Assembly (NCBI GenBank): GCA_009869945.1
Contig: WIXG01000210.1
Location: 62,001 to 126,000 of the forward strand
Source of the DNA: Mesaphorura yosii
Taxonomy: Eukaryota; Arthropoda; Collembola; Poduromorpha; Tullbergiidae
DNA length: 64,000 nt
Direction: 5' to 3'
The notes beneath the pieces were generated by a model. The model searched no databases. It was not told the origin of the DNA and saw only the letters and a program-made list of their open reading frames with translations. Shown one piece after another: positions 24,701 through 38,362 of this stretch; within the stretch, counting starts at the first letter, position 1; each line of letters starts with the position of its first letter. A program made the translations under genes and the position numbers.

Positions 24701-27069
24701 CTACCATCAAAGTTTGATTGAATGAACAATATCCATTGTATCCACTCCGCGAGAGAGCGACCTGACTCCATCGTCTTCTGCGAAATAGCAGACGAGATTA
24801 TTTCGAGGGCTTATCCGACCTCTTATCAGTTAGCCATTATACACTTGATATGGCGATAGTTTCTTCTTGGAAGCCATGTAAATTTTTTATTCCTTGTATT
24901 GATTTTGAAATCCCTTTGTTCTACTCTTTTCCGTGATTTGAAGATTGACGTTATTAGCATCGCTCATGTATTTGGTATACGGAGGATCAGCATCTCGAAG
25001 GATACACGTGCATTGCAATCATTGCATACATTGTTTTCGGACTCCGCCACACGCGCACCTTTGAATTTAGGAAGGTACACTTCGTTCGATGACGAGTTCA
25101 TAAATGAAAGGATTTTCCTTTTGCATTCGAGTCTTTACACATTTTATTACACATTGCCACCAAAGTCACTGCCTGAAATGCGTGAGTGGACAAAACGCAA
25201 GTCATCTGATTTAACGACCAAGTGGCGAAGAGGACCACACTCCTCTTCGCTCATTCTTTGCTTTTCATCCGTAGCCTAAATTATGCGTGCAAAACAAACG
25301 TTGAAAGAGTGAAATTGAAAATAAGTCAAGTGAATGCGTGAATGCTGGCTGAGTGGAATGAAAAGAATGGAATTCGTTGTGATTATTCCGTCCACAAAGA
25401 GCTTGGTTCAGAGTCGCGGTCGTGAAGGTGTAAACCAGTACTAAGCTGTCTTAAGACGTTACCTGCGACTGCATTGCCTTCACACATTCTCTCGAATATA
25501 ACTGCATCAATTCTTACCGTCGTCTCAGGAAAGTAGGACAGCAGAATTTATGACGACTTCACGCTACGCTGTGTGTGGACTGAGCATTGCGACTCGCAGG
25601 CAGGCCAAGGGTTTCTTCCGCACTCTTCAGAAAGAAATCAGATGAAAAAGTGAAGTCTAAGTGATGATAATTATGAGGAATTCTCTGATACAAATACAAA
25701 TTGTACTTGACTTGAATCCCATTTCTGAATGTAGGTTAATGCAGACATGCATGGATACATTCCAATGCGTGCGTATCGTGCGACAAGCGTGCTTTTCTTG
25801 ACAGGAAGGGTTAAGCGACGATGCTCCCAAGAGTCCCAGCTCTGACTTTGACATTTACGAAGGTGATGTTTACCTGCAATGCACACGATCATCAATATTA
25901 CCAAATAAGAAGAGATTGACCCAAAAAATATTACCACTCATGATTACGAGTGCGAGCGCTCAAGAAATGCGAAACAAGTTTCAAACTTCTTCACGAGCCG
26001 AATTGATTTCTCAGTCATTAACTGTTCGCGTAAGTATTACGTGTAAAGACAGGCATAATATGATAATGAAATGAGCGCGAATGTTTTACTAGGAGTAAAC
26101 ATAATTCTGGTTTTGCAAGTTGAGAAGCGAATAATTCGCAGTACATTGCAAATCGCAAATGCGATGCAAAGATGATCAGTTTAAATTAAATTATTATGAT
26201 TACATTATCGCCGAATGGGAAAACCCAGAACATGATGTTCATGATCGTAGGCATCATGCGGAGAGGTTGAGCCACGACTTTGCTCAGACGAGAGCGGAGT
26301 CAATTGTGCACGATGTGGGTGAGATGAAGTTGAGGCTCGCTTATTGCATTGACCCGCGAGTAGCAAAAGAGAAATTCACAAGCCAAGCTAAATCATATGG
26401 CAACTGCCGACTCGAGATTTTTTGCGGTGACGTCTACGAAGTTAAAGATGGATGATTCTATTTGAGTTGTTCTTTGCAGACTTCTCTGGCATATGTTCAT
26501 TGTGCTGTCTGTTCTTCTGCCATCGAACACCTGCATTCAACTACACCATCATTAAAACTTGAGACCCATGCCATTAATGAGTTAATTACACCAATCGTTC
26601 ATTTTTTGCAGATGAAGGCGAGGAGAGCGAAGAAGATGTGAAACCCATCATCATAAAATCTGAGTTTGGTTCTCCAGCACCGTCTGGTACAATTTCGAAC
26701 GTTGCTTCGCCATCATCATCTGCATCTGCGCCTGCAAACACCAAGACGAGCAAAACAAAATCATCTGCTTTGTCGGGCACCACGAAGACCGGTGCCCACA
26801 TTCATTTGTGGCAATTCCTGAAGGAACTCCTGGCTTCCCCCCAGCAGCATGGATCCTGCATTCGCTGGTTGGACCAGAGTCGTGGCGTGTTCAAGATCGA
26901 GGACTCTGTCCGCGTCGCGCGACTCTGGGGCCTCCGCAAGAACCGTCCAGCGATGAACTACGACAAACTCTCGAGATCCATTCGGCAGTACTATCGGAAG
27001 GGGATCATGAGGAAGACGGAAAGATCGCAGAGACTGGTTTACCAGTTTTGTCATCCGTATGGTCTCTAA
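18797..27069 (+). CDS. Ets98B: ETS transcription factor, SPDEF/Ets98B family, with Pointed domain
   Basis: A sequence-specific nuclear transcription factor. Coding exons 18797-19381, 20737-20878, 23054-23623 and 26612-27069 join in phase and give 584 aa. The start ATG is the first base after a strong acceptor (TTTTTTTTTCAG), so the 5' UTR is on another exon. Residues 1-242 are an acidic, Ser/Gln/Asn-rich region. A SAM/Pointed domain (about 243-325) runs from PMQWSCSDVQSWL to AQFELWKML and contains the CSLNEEEFRR core. A Ser-rich linker follows. The ETS domain is at the extreme C-terminus (495-580), from HIHLWQFLKELL to YQFCHP, with recognition helix NYDKLSRSIRQYYRKG. The SIRQYY sequence and C-terminal placement are hallmarks of SPDEF and Drosophila Ets98B. 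I447-K-S-E fits a SUMO-acceptor consensus in the acidic segment before the ETS domain. The introns (1.4, 2.2 and 3.0 kb) are much larger than in neighbouring genes. Confidence 0.95.
20668..20692. repeat. short GAAT microsatellite
   Basis: About six imperfect copies of the tetranucleotide GAAT (one with GAGT) in the first intron of the ETS gene, 45 bp before its second coding exon. Confidence 0.6.
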
Positions 27070-29223
27070 TTCTGATCCTTCAGGATGGCCTCAAATGAAA
27101 CAATGTTGCTAAATTTTTTTGGCGTTCTACATTCCGTTGCTGCAGTTTTATGCAGTGCTAGCTTATAGGAACAGAATTTGTACATATATTTCTTATATGT
27201 ATCATATTCTGAGTAGTTTAGTTCACTTTGGCATTATGTATGTGCATAAATGTCATCGTGCTTGTAATTAGGGTTATTGTAAGTTGGAATCTCTAATGAT
27301 TACGCGATGTGGTTTCATGTCTTCTCATCTTTCGCCCTTTTTCAATGTAGCTTCTTTAATTTTCATTGTATTGCGCAGTGAGTGGAGTGTGGTTTCTAAT
27401 TCGTAGAATTTCGAGCGAAGGAAAGTAATGATTGAAGAAATATTTTAGTAGGTTGAAGGTCGAATGCAAGCAAATTTCACCAACTCTTTCGCTTTAACCC
27501 TTTCATGGACTAACCGCAATGTTTAGAGATGTTCAAAGTATTCAGTTCTATTTTACAAATTCTATTTTATTATTATTGCTAATAAGCGTATTTTGAGGGC
27601 GAATTTTATTCAAACTCAGAACTTCAAGTAAGTCCGATTTATGGACACACAGACATTATCTCTTAAAATATAGTAAAAACAAAAACGCATTACAATTTAA
27701 CATAAGAATGGCTTTGTTATATTAATCTTAATATGCATTGCTACTTTATGTACAAACTGAATTCCACCTATCAAGGCAATAAATCTAAATTGTAACACTG
27801 CACTAATTGCCGAGTTTGCATTTATTTTTGTCTATGAAACAGTCTTCCAATTTCGGATTGAATCTTCCCCAGCCCGAGCCGGACCTCTAATAGTTGGTTA
27901 AAACGCAAAAGCTTGTGATACAACCGAATTTACATCCTGGCTCCTGTTGCACGGTTGAAAATCAAAAATCAAAATCAAGTCATAAGCTGCTGTGGTGATG
28001 ATTCAATGCTGGCAGAAATGCGAAAGAACGGGCCTTATCGGAAACGGCTGACTCAAAACATGATCCGATATGGAATGACATTTGTCGTCTAAAGTACCAG
28101 TGGAGTAATTGAGAAGTACTTATTCCCTCACGTTTTCTCAGAAAAGTGCGACACTGTATTGTCATGCAAACTTTGAAATAAATGCGGCGTATGACGAATT
28201 TTGTTAAGAAATAACGAACGATATTACAGCAGTGGCCTTCGATCGGTGCGCATTCTTTAAACGTTTTGCAATATTTACGTTCCAACTAAAATGATGAACA
28301 AAGTGACATTGAATGAGCCTTAATTTGCATTGCGGATCAAAAAGCTCCTCTCCCTCTCAAACCTTGCAATTTTTACAGTCCAATCGCCAAATGGCAATAG
28401 CATTTAGGCTCACCTTAGATTTATATCTTGGTTTTTGAGGTACCCAGGTATTTGGACATAAATTATGGAAATGAGTGCGATTTCCACACACACTTCAAGT
28501 AAACAAAGTCTGAATACGAGGAAACGTTCCAAATTTAATACTCATAATAAGGACGATAACATGTCACACAACATCCGGAGATTATCTTATGCGTAGTACA
28601 AAACAGCAGCTTCTTACTTCCTTACTTAATATTCTGGCTGTTTTGTTGGATTAAAGCTTAGGATTCCAAACAACAAGTCTTGTCACTCGCAAGTAAGTAG
28701 TAAGTTTTATGCTGTGGAGTAGTCACTAGTGGGAGAAATTTCTAAATGCAATTCAGTCTCACATAATTTAAAAAGGCTACGAATGTTAGGACTTGCGTCT
28801 CAATTGACCTTTGAAGGCCTAAGTGATGTGCGTACGATAAAAAATATAAACTCATTCTTAAGAACAGAGATTTCAAGCTCGTCCAATTGTGACTTGGTTA
28901 GAGACCACAGAGATTACTACAAATTAAATATAAGTACTGAAAAAGGACAAATGGCAGCAAAACAGTTGCAGATCTCAAGGAGTATGAACACTCAACTATA
29001 GATTAAAGATTAGTAATCTACAGTAAAGTATGTAGTCTAAAGCAGTATAGGTGTCTCGCTCTCTAAGTTGACATATCTAATAATTTCATGATCTCGCGCT
29101 TAGGTTGGCGTTAGCATTACTGGCTTGCCACATGAACTTAAAGCAACCGTCCAATTATAAATACAGCTGTCTACCTGATGTAATTACTTAATTCTAGGAG
29201 TAAAAACTCGCGTAGGAAAACAG
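27070..29223. other. ETS 3' UTR and intergenic spacer
   Basis: The first 0.7 kb is most likely the ETS gene 3' UTR. From about 27.8 kb on I see only AT-rich sequence with short ORFs and no convincing exon on either strand. Confidence 0.45.
27778..27783 (+). terminator. candidate polyadenylation signal AATAAA for the ETS gene
   Basis: A canonical hexamer about 710 bases after the TAA stop codon at 27067-27069, on the coding strand. I saw no earlier AATAAA in this 3' UTR. Confidence 0.45.
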
Positions 29224-29557
29224 TGGCGGTATTCGTTATTTTTCACTACTCACTGCTAGCACTAGTTGCTACTCAAAGTTTTGAAATAACACCAAACATA
29301 ACGAGCGCCCGCAAAACTCTTACTTCCTTATCTCACTCCGTTTACATTCACGCCAACCTTTCCTTCAACCAAGTAAGACCTGGAGATACACCGGAGTGTA
29401 TTCTTGAATAGTGACAATCACTACTTCTTTGCTCCTATAACATCAATGTTAACAGAAGTAGCGCGAGTAGTAACCGAAGGAGTACAAATAGCAAGTAGTG
29501 CGAATAGTGGCAAGTAGTGATTAGTGGCGAAGTAGTGACAAATAACGAATACCGCCA
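29224..29557. mobile_element. foldback or MITE-like element with 27-bp inverted ends
   Basis: Left arm 29224-29250 and right arm 29531-29557 are inverted copies of one sequence (TGGCGGTATTCGTTATTT then TCACTACT) with a single mismatch over 27 bp. They enclose about 280 bp. Similarity continues weakly inward. Just inside the right arm are degenerate direct repeats of about 18 bp beginning AAGTAGTG (29492-29540). No ORF of transposase size is present, and I could not identify a target-site duplication. It begins 86 bp past the tetraspanin stop codon, so it is probably in that gene's 3' UTR. Confidence 0.55.
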
Positions 29558-29642
29558 GTAATTCGGTCACTTTAAAAGATTGCAAAGTACAGTTTATACT
29601 CAATTGCATCAATGGCCACTGGTCAAAATCTCAGATTTTTCT

Positions 29643-30817
29643 TTATAAATCTGCAATGTCAGGTTCCTTCAATTTAATGTAAAGGCAGGTTGAGAAAATT
29701 ATGCCAAAAACTTGGAGAATGCATAAACCGAGACCAGCAATTGCCAAGTTTCCAAGATGATCTGTGATTACACCCAGGAGCTTATAGAAACAGCCCTAAA
29801 ATAAAAGCGAACATGGAATTTTGGGCTTTTAATTATCATTCAAGGTTTTCATGTTGAACTTACCACCGTGTACACATTGCTAGGATGTCTTCTGATACCA
29901 CAATCCTGACCAAATGAAATGCAACAGGAATCAGGCACTGAATTGTTTCTCGCCAGTCCGTTTTTCATCCATTGCGTGTTTTCCCAGTTCCAGAAGGATA
30001 GAACTCCACAACAATGGAACTGAAATGGCAGTATTGTAGCATATTTTTAAGTAAACTGTAATAAAGTTGGCAATTAAGGATATATCGTAGATATACCTCC
30101 TTTTGAATGTCATCAATTTCAACTGTTTTTGTAGGATCAATTCCATACGATTCCGTGTACGTTTGGTTCAAGTGCGTTTGCAAATCTTGATAAGCTTGTC
30201 CTCGGTAAATGTAGGCCAGAATTCCTGCCTTAGCTTCCAGGAGGAACACCAACAGGAGAAGGATAATGTAAACAAGGAGGAAACAGCGGTCTTTTTGGTT
30301 GATACCCCAGCAACCTACGAAAGAAACATTGGTGAAAATCTAAGAATACTAACAGTGAGCGGAGAAATCGAATTAGAGACCCATACCTACTCCAACCGCA
30401 ATAAGTACCAGAATTCCAGCAGCAATCAGGAGGTAGCTGGTTAGAGGATAGGTTACTGGGGATAGTAGAGCAATGGAAGTATGATCCGCAAGAATGCTCC
30501 ATACGCCCACTCCAAGTACAACAAGCCCACCAACCTGGAGATTTGCAATTTACACAAGTGTTGGGAAGTTTCAATGTAAGAAAATAACCTTATCGAAAGA
30601 TGCTTACCAGGAAGAAGAAGTTGAAGATGTACAGGTAATTCCTGAGCAGGCTCTTGGAACACCATCCATCGTCCTTCTTGTACTTGGCTGGAATCCGATC
30701 TGAATATGGAAACAATAATTCGTTCTGGGACTTTCGAGGCAAACGGACTTAATTAAAGTAATCATGTGTTTACTAACCAGCGTTGGAATTTGCAGATGTA
30801 CTTGATTGACCTGCCAT
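29643..30817 (-). CDS. tetraspanin, CD151-like
   Basis: A four-pass membrane organiser protein. Six minus-strand exons: 30778-30817, 30608-30699, 30387-30534, 30097-30314, 29864-30019, 29643-29795. All are in phase and give 268 aa. The start is the first Met in a short polar first exon (MAGQSSTSANSNA), and the cytosolic N-terminus has the usual Cys before TM1. TM1 runs YIFNFFFLVGGLVVLG, TM2 SYLLIAAGILVLIAVG, TM3 CFLLVYIILLLLVFLLEA and TM4 LAIAGLGLCILQVFGIIF. The large extracellular loop has the CCG motif, PDSCC, DCG and a final Cys: six cysteines in all, with NQT and NNS as possible N-glycosylation sites. The loop end (RRHPSNVYTVGC) and TM4 (LQVFGIIFSTCLY) resemble the CD151/TSPAN11 group most closely. 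The usual EGGC before TM4 is reduced to VGC. Confidence 0.94.
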
Positions 30818-33800
30818 GTCAAATTTGAATGATGGAGATGACGCTTTCTATTTGGAGCAGGATTGAGACTTCAATTCGGTGAACAACCTCAAACTGCCCC
30901 GAATTCCAGTAAATCTAATGCCTTAATAGAAATTTTTAGGCTGCTTTTCAACAACTCACATCACTCTTACATTCACGGAAATGATAACAGGATTTGGAAT
31001 CACTCAAAACAGAGTTGAAGAGATGAACTTGCTCTCTTCTAAAGTAAAGTGCAGTTCGTGCCTCGGCTCAAGTTTGGCTTGAACGAGTGAAGTGGTGTAC
31101 AAGTGGAATATAAAGAAACCTGTGTTCTTGCATCCGAATAAAACCCAAATGTGTATTTTCGACAATGACTCGAGTGCTGATGCTGAGACTATCGAATTCT
31201 CTTGCTGCAAGCAAAGATGAGGTTATTCAATGAATATTGAAGACGTACACAAGTCCAAGCTGCAGACTCCGTCAAATGGAAGATGAGATGATGAAATACG
31301 AGAATTAAAGGGTTCTCGACAGAGATTACAAATCCACAAACGACGTACAATGTAATATTATACACGATTCGATTGGATTGAAATTCAACCCTACGACGGG
31401 ATAAAAAATAAATGAATTAATATGAGATCATATGGCAGGAGCACCAGCACAGGAGACATGGACCGATTCACCTTCAAAATGATTCACCTTTGAATCTTGT
31501 TGACTTTACGCTTTATAATTTCGTAAGCGTAATTCAATTTCACAACCAGGCGTATGATTGATACGTGCATTATCTTTATCTTACTCCCCCTGAACAAATA
31601 TGCAATTCTCAGCGTGCATATCATCAATCTGAATAAAGGTGATATCGAGCTGTAGATCTCCTGACTCAATTCCCCTGCCAGAAACGAAGTCTGATTTTCT
31701 GGCGAAAAAGTTGGCGACTCTGGTCAGAAAATAAGGGTAACTTGGACAAAAAGGTACAACATTGAGGGCGAGGGTTGAGTAAGTGACAGGCATCCGTCAG
31801 GGATTTGACTAAATTAAACAAGCGTCTATAATTGTTAGTCAAATAAGTTTCCGATGCAAGCCGCCACATACCAGTACGAGAGAGATTTCATTTCGAGCCT
31901 ACATGCGACTGACAATAATTTCTCACATGTATGTAGTTGAGACGAAGGCTCTCTCCTCAGGTCATTGCACAATACAACAGGATGGAATCAAATTTCAGCC
32001 AGCCAAAGTTACATCATCTTTGTCACATCGCTGCTTCGAAGAAAACATGTTGCACTGTTTTAATGAAGATCAAAATTTTAATCCCCTGCTGCTGTGCTGC
32101 AAAGCTTTGTTCTGCCTTACCAACTTCACATGAGTAATCGCCCGGTCTACTCGGCGCGAGACGGCTTAGGCAATAAATATTAGCAAGTATGAGACATGCT
32201 GATTCCATGTCATGCCTGACCAGAAGAACCGTCGTGCCATAATAAATTACGACTACAAACACAAAGATAATGAGATTGCTCGAGTTATATTATTGGAACT
32301 CTTCAATCACAAGTGACGAATCGACTGTTGGGCCCTAGGCGGTGGAAATTCGTACGCATGATTTGTATTATGATCGTGTCTGAAAAAATTATTTGCTTTT
32401 AATGGGGCTGTTTGTAGCCTTTAATCTGACTTTAATGCTAAATACTTCATACTTCTGATATCAAAGGAATTAAAAGATTTCAATTTGAGCTAAGGAAAAA
32501 GAGCATAATACAAGAAAGGTGCACTAAATTCTAATTCTGAAGTCGACAAGCGTAGATTCAGATTCAAGCATTGTATATGACTTCGTTTCGTTTTCATCTT
32601 GTTTCAAATAACAATACATCTCGCGTCTGTCAGTATGAGAATATTATTATTTAAAGTCAAAATACAAAGGCAAAAGTGGCACTGCGCCAATCCAGTAAAA
32701 AATATATCACAACAACTGTTTTGTTCTTTACTTTTGTTTCAAAATCTATACCGTGTTTAAACCTTACCATACTTGAGGCGTCATTAATGCTATTAATGCA
32801 TTACGACACAAACGAATTTTCTTAAGGAAGAAATCACCGTACGCCCAAGGAACTTTCGAGTATTTGAGCATTCAAGTTTGTATTGCATGTCAGAAGTATC
32901 ATTCTTGAGCCTTGGCTGTACTCGCCACACATTCGCCATTCGCATTGGTTCATTTCGTGGTTTAATGCAACTTGTGGAATGGCGAATGACGAACGATACG
33001 GAAAATGGAATAGAAATAGACAACCATTTTCCCATCGCTTCACTTTTATGGCACACATTTAAATTGTCGTGTTTTATGGATTTCTTTATTTATGACGAGC
33101 TTCCTCCAACACCACATCCACAATCGGAACTTGCACTCTGCATATATATATAGCAGAATGAGACCATGCCAAAAGCCAAGCCATGCAACAACGTAACAGG
33201 CAATGAATATCAGAATAAGTCAAACTGCGACTGAAATACATTGTAACATAACATTGTACGATACTCGGAACCGAAGTCGCCATGGGTCATGTCAGTGAAA
33301 CCTCGAAAACAGAGCAATGCTGGCAACAAGCGATGCAGTACTACAATTAGAAGCCTTGCACTCGTTCTTTCTTCGCTTCTCCATTCCTCCCGTTGTTGAG
33401 TTGCGTTGTTTGACTCGGTTTCGATTGTTAGCCCAGAAATAGATTTTTACATTGCTCATTGGATTTTTCGCTTACAAGCGCAGCTCTGCCGGTCTGTTGC
33501 TGCAGAAAACCCGAGTTGCGTTGGCAAAAAACCGTACAACACAGACACGAAAGTCGTAAATGAGTAATAAAGAAATGAGCCCCTTTCTGGGATGTGAACT
33601 TCACGAATTATAAATTCTCACCATTCCTGCAACGGTCTTTCTTCATTGCGTGGGTCTCATGTGTAATGTGTTTGGCATTTGCACTTTCATTGTATCAACC
33701 GGAATTTATTAAGCAGCAGACCCAGTTTCAAGTTTCAAGCCCAGTGCAATGTACGACGAACGAGACGTGCACGACTGAGGCATGCACGGCACAACAAAGC

Positions 33801-36800
33801 GAGAGTGGAAAGTCAGCAGGCAGAGTTCCCTGGAAAATATTTCTTATTATTACGCATGCACAGCAAATTTTTGCAAGTACATTAATCCGGCGACGGCGAC
33901 TAAGACCTGCGATAATTTGTGTAATTAAGAGTAACCAAATGCCACGACATGATGCCACCATTATTTAGCAAGTCTGATGACGCCAAGACGAGTACGGCAA
34001 CGACTGGCATGACGAGCCAGCTATTGTACATTGTATGTTCCTGGCTGCCATTATTTCACAGTACAAATCACAAAGCACAAACAAATTTAATAAAGAGCAG
34101 TCACCGCAAGTGGTAACTATAACAAAGCCGAATAATGCGGTGCAGGTCGAGATAAGCAGCGACGCTAAATTAGCTTACATTAAAAATGAAGTCATGGATA
34201 GAATAATGTTGGCTTAATTCTTGATGCCTGCTCATTGTAGCAATTGCGATGTTGACGAGCATTGTGCCTCATTGGCGATTGATAATGCGAGAATCAGAAC
34301 CACAGCCGCAGCAGTCCTTCAATTCAACAGCAACTGCAACAAGCCAGACTCGGGTCCAAATATCCATTTCTGTTTATCATTGTCGTCGTCGTCGAGCAAC
34401 ACTCATACGGACGGAACGATGACAGCATACGCATACATCGCATAGCGTGCCTGTCTTGATGATACAAGTCTGACAATAATGGAGCCATTAATACAAATTA
34501 ATGTGTGACGCTCACGCCATGCTTACATTGCATGGATGATACATTTTCAGAATCCAATGTCGCACAGGACTCGACTCATTGCTTGTCTATAACGCTTCAT
34601 TTACCATTTACTTGGAAGCATTTTAGCAACAGCGGCCCCGCAACAAACCGAGTTGCCGCTGATGTAACAGAATCGAGCAGTGTGCAACACAGCGAATTAT
34701 CCAATCCGCCGCCGCAGTCAACATTGGAGAGATAGACGAATCTTTTTATTATTGTGTATTTATAGCACTGTTCAACAAAGTTATATCCTCCAACGATGAT
34801 GGGTACGCTTTGTTGGACGAATGTTTCAGAAGGATTCATAAAATGTACCACGTACAAGGCTGTGAATGCAGGCTTTCATGAATTTAGTGTAGCTGGGTAC
34901 GGGTTTGGTTTGGGCTTTTTGTTGGGTGCTCTGCCATTGCCAAAGCCTGGATTATTCATTTTGGTTTTGGTTGTTGCTATAATAGAAAGCGAGTTTTATT
35001 TTATTAAGAGCACAAGTACTGCACCACCAACACCACTGCTAGGCAACGTTTAGTGGACTTGGTCTCCTCAGCTCGAGGTACGAGCAGGATTTGTGTATGG
35101 AATGGAATGGATGAGGTTCGCATGCGAGTGTGTGTTGTCAGGACAGCAGGAATGAATACCCGAAAGAACAGCTACCACTGGTAAATGAATTTTGCAGTAA
35201 CACTGTTGCTGCAAGTATGCGTAGCGGAGTAGAGATCAGAACGGTTCGACTGAACCACGTAGGAACCTGCTCCAGGACTTGACCTGCCTTTCCAAGTGAC
35301 CACGGCTTCCAAATAACGCAGCTGCCATTAAATTTTGTGTATGTAAAAGTCGGTATTCGTATTTTTACGAAGTAGCGAAGATTAATTTCACTTAAAGTCA
35401 GGAAAAATTTTTCGGAGGCCCTTAGGAGCCTTGATACCCTTGCACGTTCCCTTTAAGGTCGCACCCTAGAGAGAAATCATTGGGTTTCACCCGCCTGTCG
35501 CAGTGAGGAAAGTTGGGATCGGACGAGTTCGGGCAGCCGACTCTTGGCTGATCTCTGGAGCAGCAGCAGCAGTGTTGTGTTCTAGATTAATTCTCGTATT
35601 CTTATGATTATTATTATAAAAGACAAAAACTCTTAAGAGCAGAGCACACAAGACCCAAGAAAGAAATCTATATTTATAACAAACGAAAGCATTCAACACA
35701 CACAACACTACTGCTACATTGTAGAGAAAATGGGAAGTCGAAGAAGTGAACTACGTGCGAGGTTGAACGCATTAAAATGTTAACACTCATGATCATCATG
35801 CCACGATAGAAGCATACCACCAGCACCACCATTATTGCTCGCTGAGCCGCATTGATACACAATAATCAGAACCAGCAGCATCGCATCCACTGCTCGTGAA
35901 CTCACGACTCTGAAAAAGTGAATCAGTGTCCGCACAAACACGTTACGTAATTCTACAATTTGTGCTTCAGCTCCATTTCTTCGAAGGAGAAAGTTCATTA
36001 AAAAAGTAAGTCAACATCGCCACAATCGCCGCCAAAGAAGTGACGGTCAAGAGTTGAGCCATTATTCACGGTGCCATAAATATTTCTCACGAACGACCTG
36101 GTCTAGTCAATGCAACCGCGGTCAACGATTCAACAACAATCAAGCCATACAACACGACAATGCCAGCAAAGACTTGGACATTGATTTAAAGACATTTTTA
36201 AGGCAAGTCCAATGCTGAGAATCTTTTTCATAGTTTAAGAGTTCATGGTTCTCGTGCTGTAACAGTTGAAGACATTTGGGGTTGACTATTGAACCCTGCG
36301 AGTCAACAATACCGAGCGTTTCAACAAACAATCAGCGGATTAACATTTGGACCATTTCCATTCTGACTCAGAGAACCTAATCAAGAGTGCGTGCTGCCAC
36401 TCGTCATCGTCACGTTGCCAAAGAATTTCAGTCCGTGTATTTATAACAATACTGCTGATAATAACTGTTCATCATACATTCTAGTCAGCAGCGAGTCTTT
36501 TGTTGCTTGCCACGCCATAATTATCAGCGTCGTCAACTGTTACCTGTCCTCTGCTCCCACCTTCCTCTTTCCTTAGACGTTGTCTGCGCTTACAATTATC
36601 TCTGATGCTAATAATGCATGCATAAAGTTGATGTTGCTACAATAATACAAAGTACAAATCCAAATTACAATGCAAAAGTGACTTCTAATTACTCACCTAC
36701 CAACACGAGCGCAGCAAGCGGACTGAATGAATACGCGTCGTTTGTTCGTGGTCGTAAAACCAACTCACCTTCAAGTTTAATTGTTGCACGAAAAACATCG

Positions 36801-38362
36801 TCTACATACTAATACGATCATCATCATAGCTTGTGACTTCTAGTTATCTGTTCATCTAGCACATCTCATCTGCAGTCGGCAGGTACGTGAAGACGCTCTG
36901 CCCATTATTGCCTAATCGAGTAATTGTTGTCTCAGTGCTCACAGTTCTCAACTTGCCTTGACTGGTTCCAGAGTCGCACTACACTTCTCGTCTCGCTCGC
37001 TGCTGGTACCTCCAGCCACAGTCAAGCCACTCACCAGCCGCCAGCGCGTCTTGTCTCTTTTCCGCCTCCATTTTGGATCTTCAGTCTTAATCGATCCCGT
37101 GAGTTTAAGACACGCTCTTGCAAAATACATTCAGTGCTCAGTGCCTGAGCGAGTCTTTCCTAGTAGCCAAATTACGCTACGACTAATTTTTATTTCTGCA
37201 ACAATTGCCTTTTGCGTCAAGCATAACCTCACTGGCATTGCATTGTCTGTTAAATCATACATCTTCAGCACATGACCTTGAACTAAAATTATTTTAATTT
37301 AGGTTTGCATAATTTTCTACCGTCGTCAGTGAGACGGAGTTACGACAATAAGCTTCAGCTCGGACTCATTGTAATAGTAACCCATTAGGAAAAAAGTTGA
37401 CTAACTAGTTTAGCATAATCACGCTTAGTCTGTGTAAACAGAAATGAGATCTGCTATTCTCTCCTTTCTTGCAGAGTTTACATTTAACGTCTTGCTTTGT
37501 GATCGTTGCAAATTTTAACATAGTACAGAGCACATTGTTATGTGAGCTCCTGTGCGTTACCATCGACGCTAATTGATTGCGAGAGCAAAAATCCACTCGC
37601 CTAGGAACATGCCACGAGATGCGTAATTTCAGCGTTACACTTAAAGTCGCGGTTGCCTTCTGCCTGATTCCGCATTGTGGCCCGTTCATTCACAAAATTT
37701 TTTACGACAAATTCGCTTGAAAATGTTTCATAATTCCGATTTTTAAACAATGCGACCTTAGGCAGGAACAATGAGGATAAAATTGTGAGTGTTAAGGTAA
37801 TAAAACAGGTTTTGGCACGCACTCAAGAATATGAGAGCATCTTAGCATGGTGTAACTTGCATTGTCTTACGTGCCGATTCTTGCAGGCAGGCAGCAACAA
37901 TTATCATGCTGATTTTCATACCATGCGCTGCAGTGACTGACAAAGTAAACTTATCCAATGTGCAGATGCTTAAATGGCTTGCTAATTGTTACATAACCTT
38001 GAATTTTATGGATACGGATATTTATGTGCCTACGTTTGCATCATTCGAGCTGGCATAGCAAGAGTCTTGTTGAAAATTTAACACGGGACGTAGCTGTAGC
38101 TTTACAGATATAGTTCCATCATGCCCCATTTAGTATGCGTATAAGGATCGCATAGGATCACATTGTTGTGCCTTTGAGCAAGAATAATTCCTTATCTATT
38201 TAAGTACCTTGGAATGTGAACCATTGAAAGAAAAGCGTTTCTGCAAGCTGAAGCTGACGCAGAAATACGATGACACGTTTAACAATGGACTCTCTTTTCA
38301 GGTATCGGAATCCTCGGAATTTCTCCAGACCTTTTCTAGCCACAGTTAACGTACATTTAATC
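30818..38362. other. 7.5 kb with no gene found
   Basis: AT-rich sequence with many short ORFs, none with family resemblance or good splice flanks. A longer plus ORF at 33594-33968 starts with a hydrophobic stretch but decays into low-complexity sequence and has no supporting features. The right end must contain the promoter and 5' UTR of the BTB-HMG gene. Short CGT/GTC triplet runs occur near 34385. Confidence 0.4.

Noticed and set aside
26159-26455. A 98-aa plus ORF inside the last ETS intron
   Set aside because: No splice acceptor places it in the ETS frame, no family is recognised, and length alone is within chance for a 3 kb intron.
33594-33968. A 124-aa plus ORF with a hydrophobic start
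   Set aside because: The hydrophobic segment is not followed by any recognisable domain, the ORF is flanked by AT-rich repeats of simple sequence, and two other frames are open across the same stretch. Consistent with chance.
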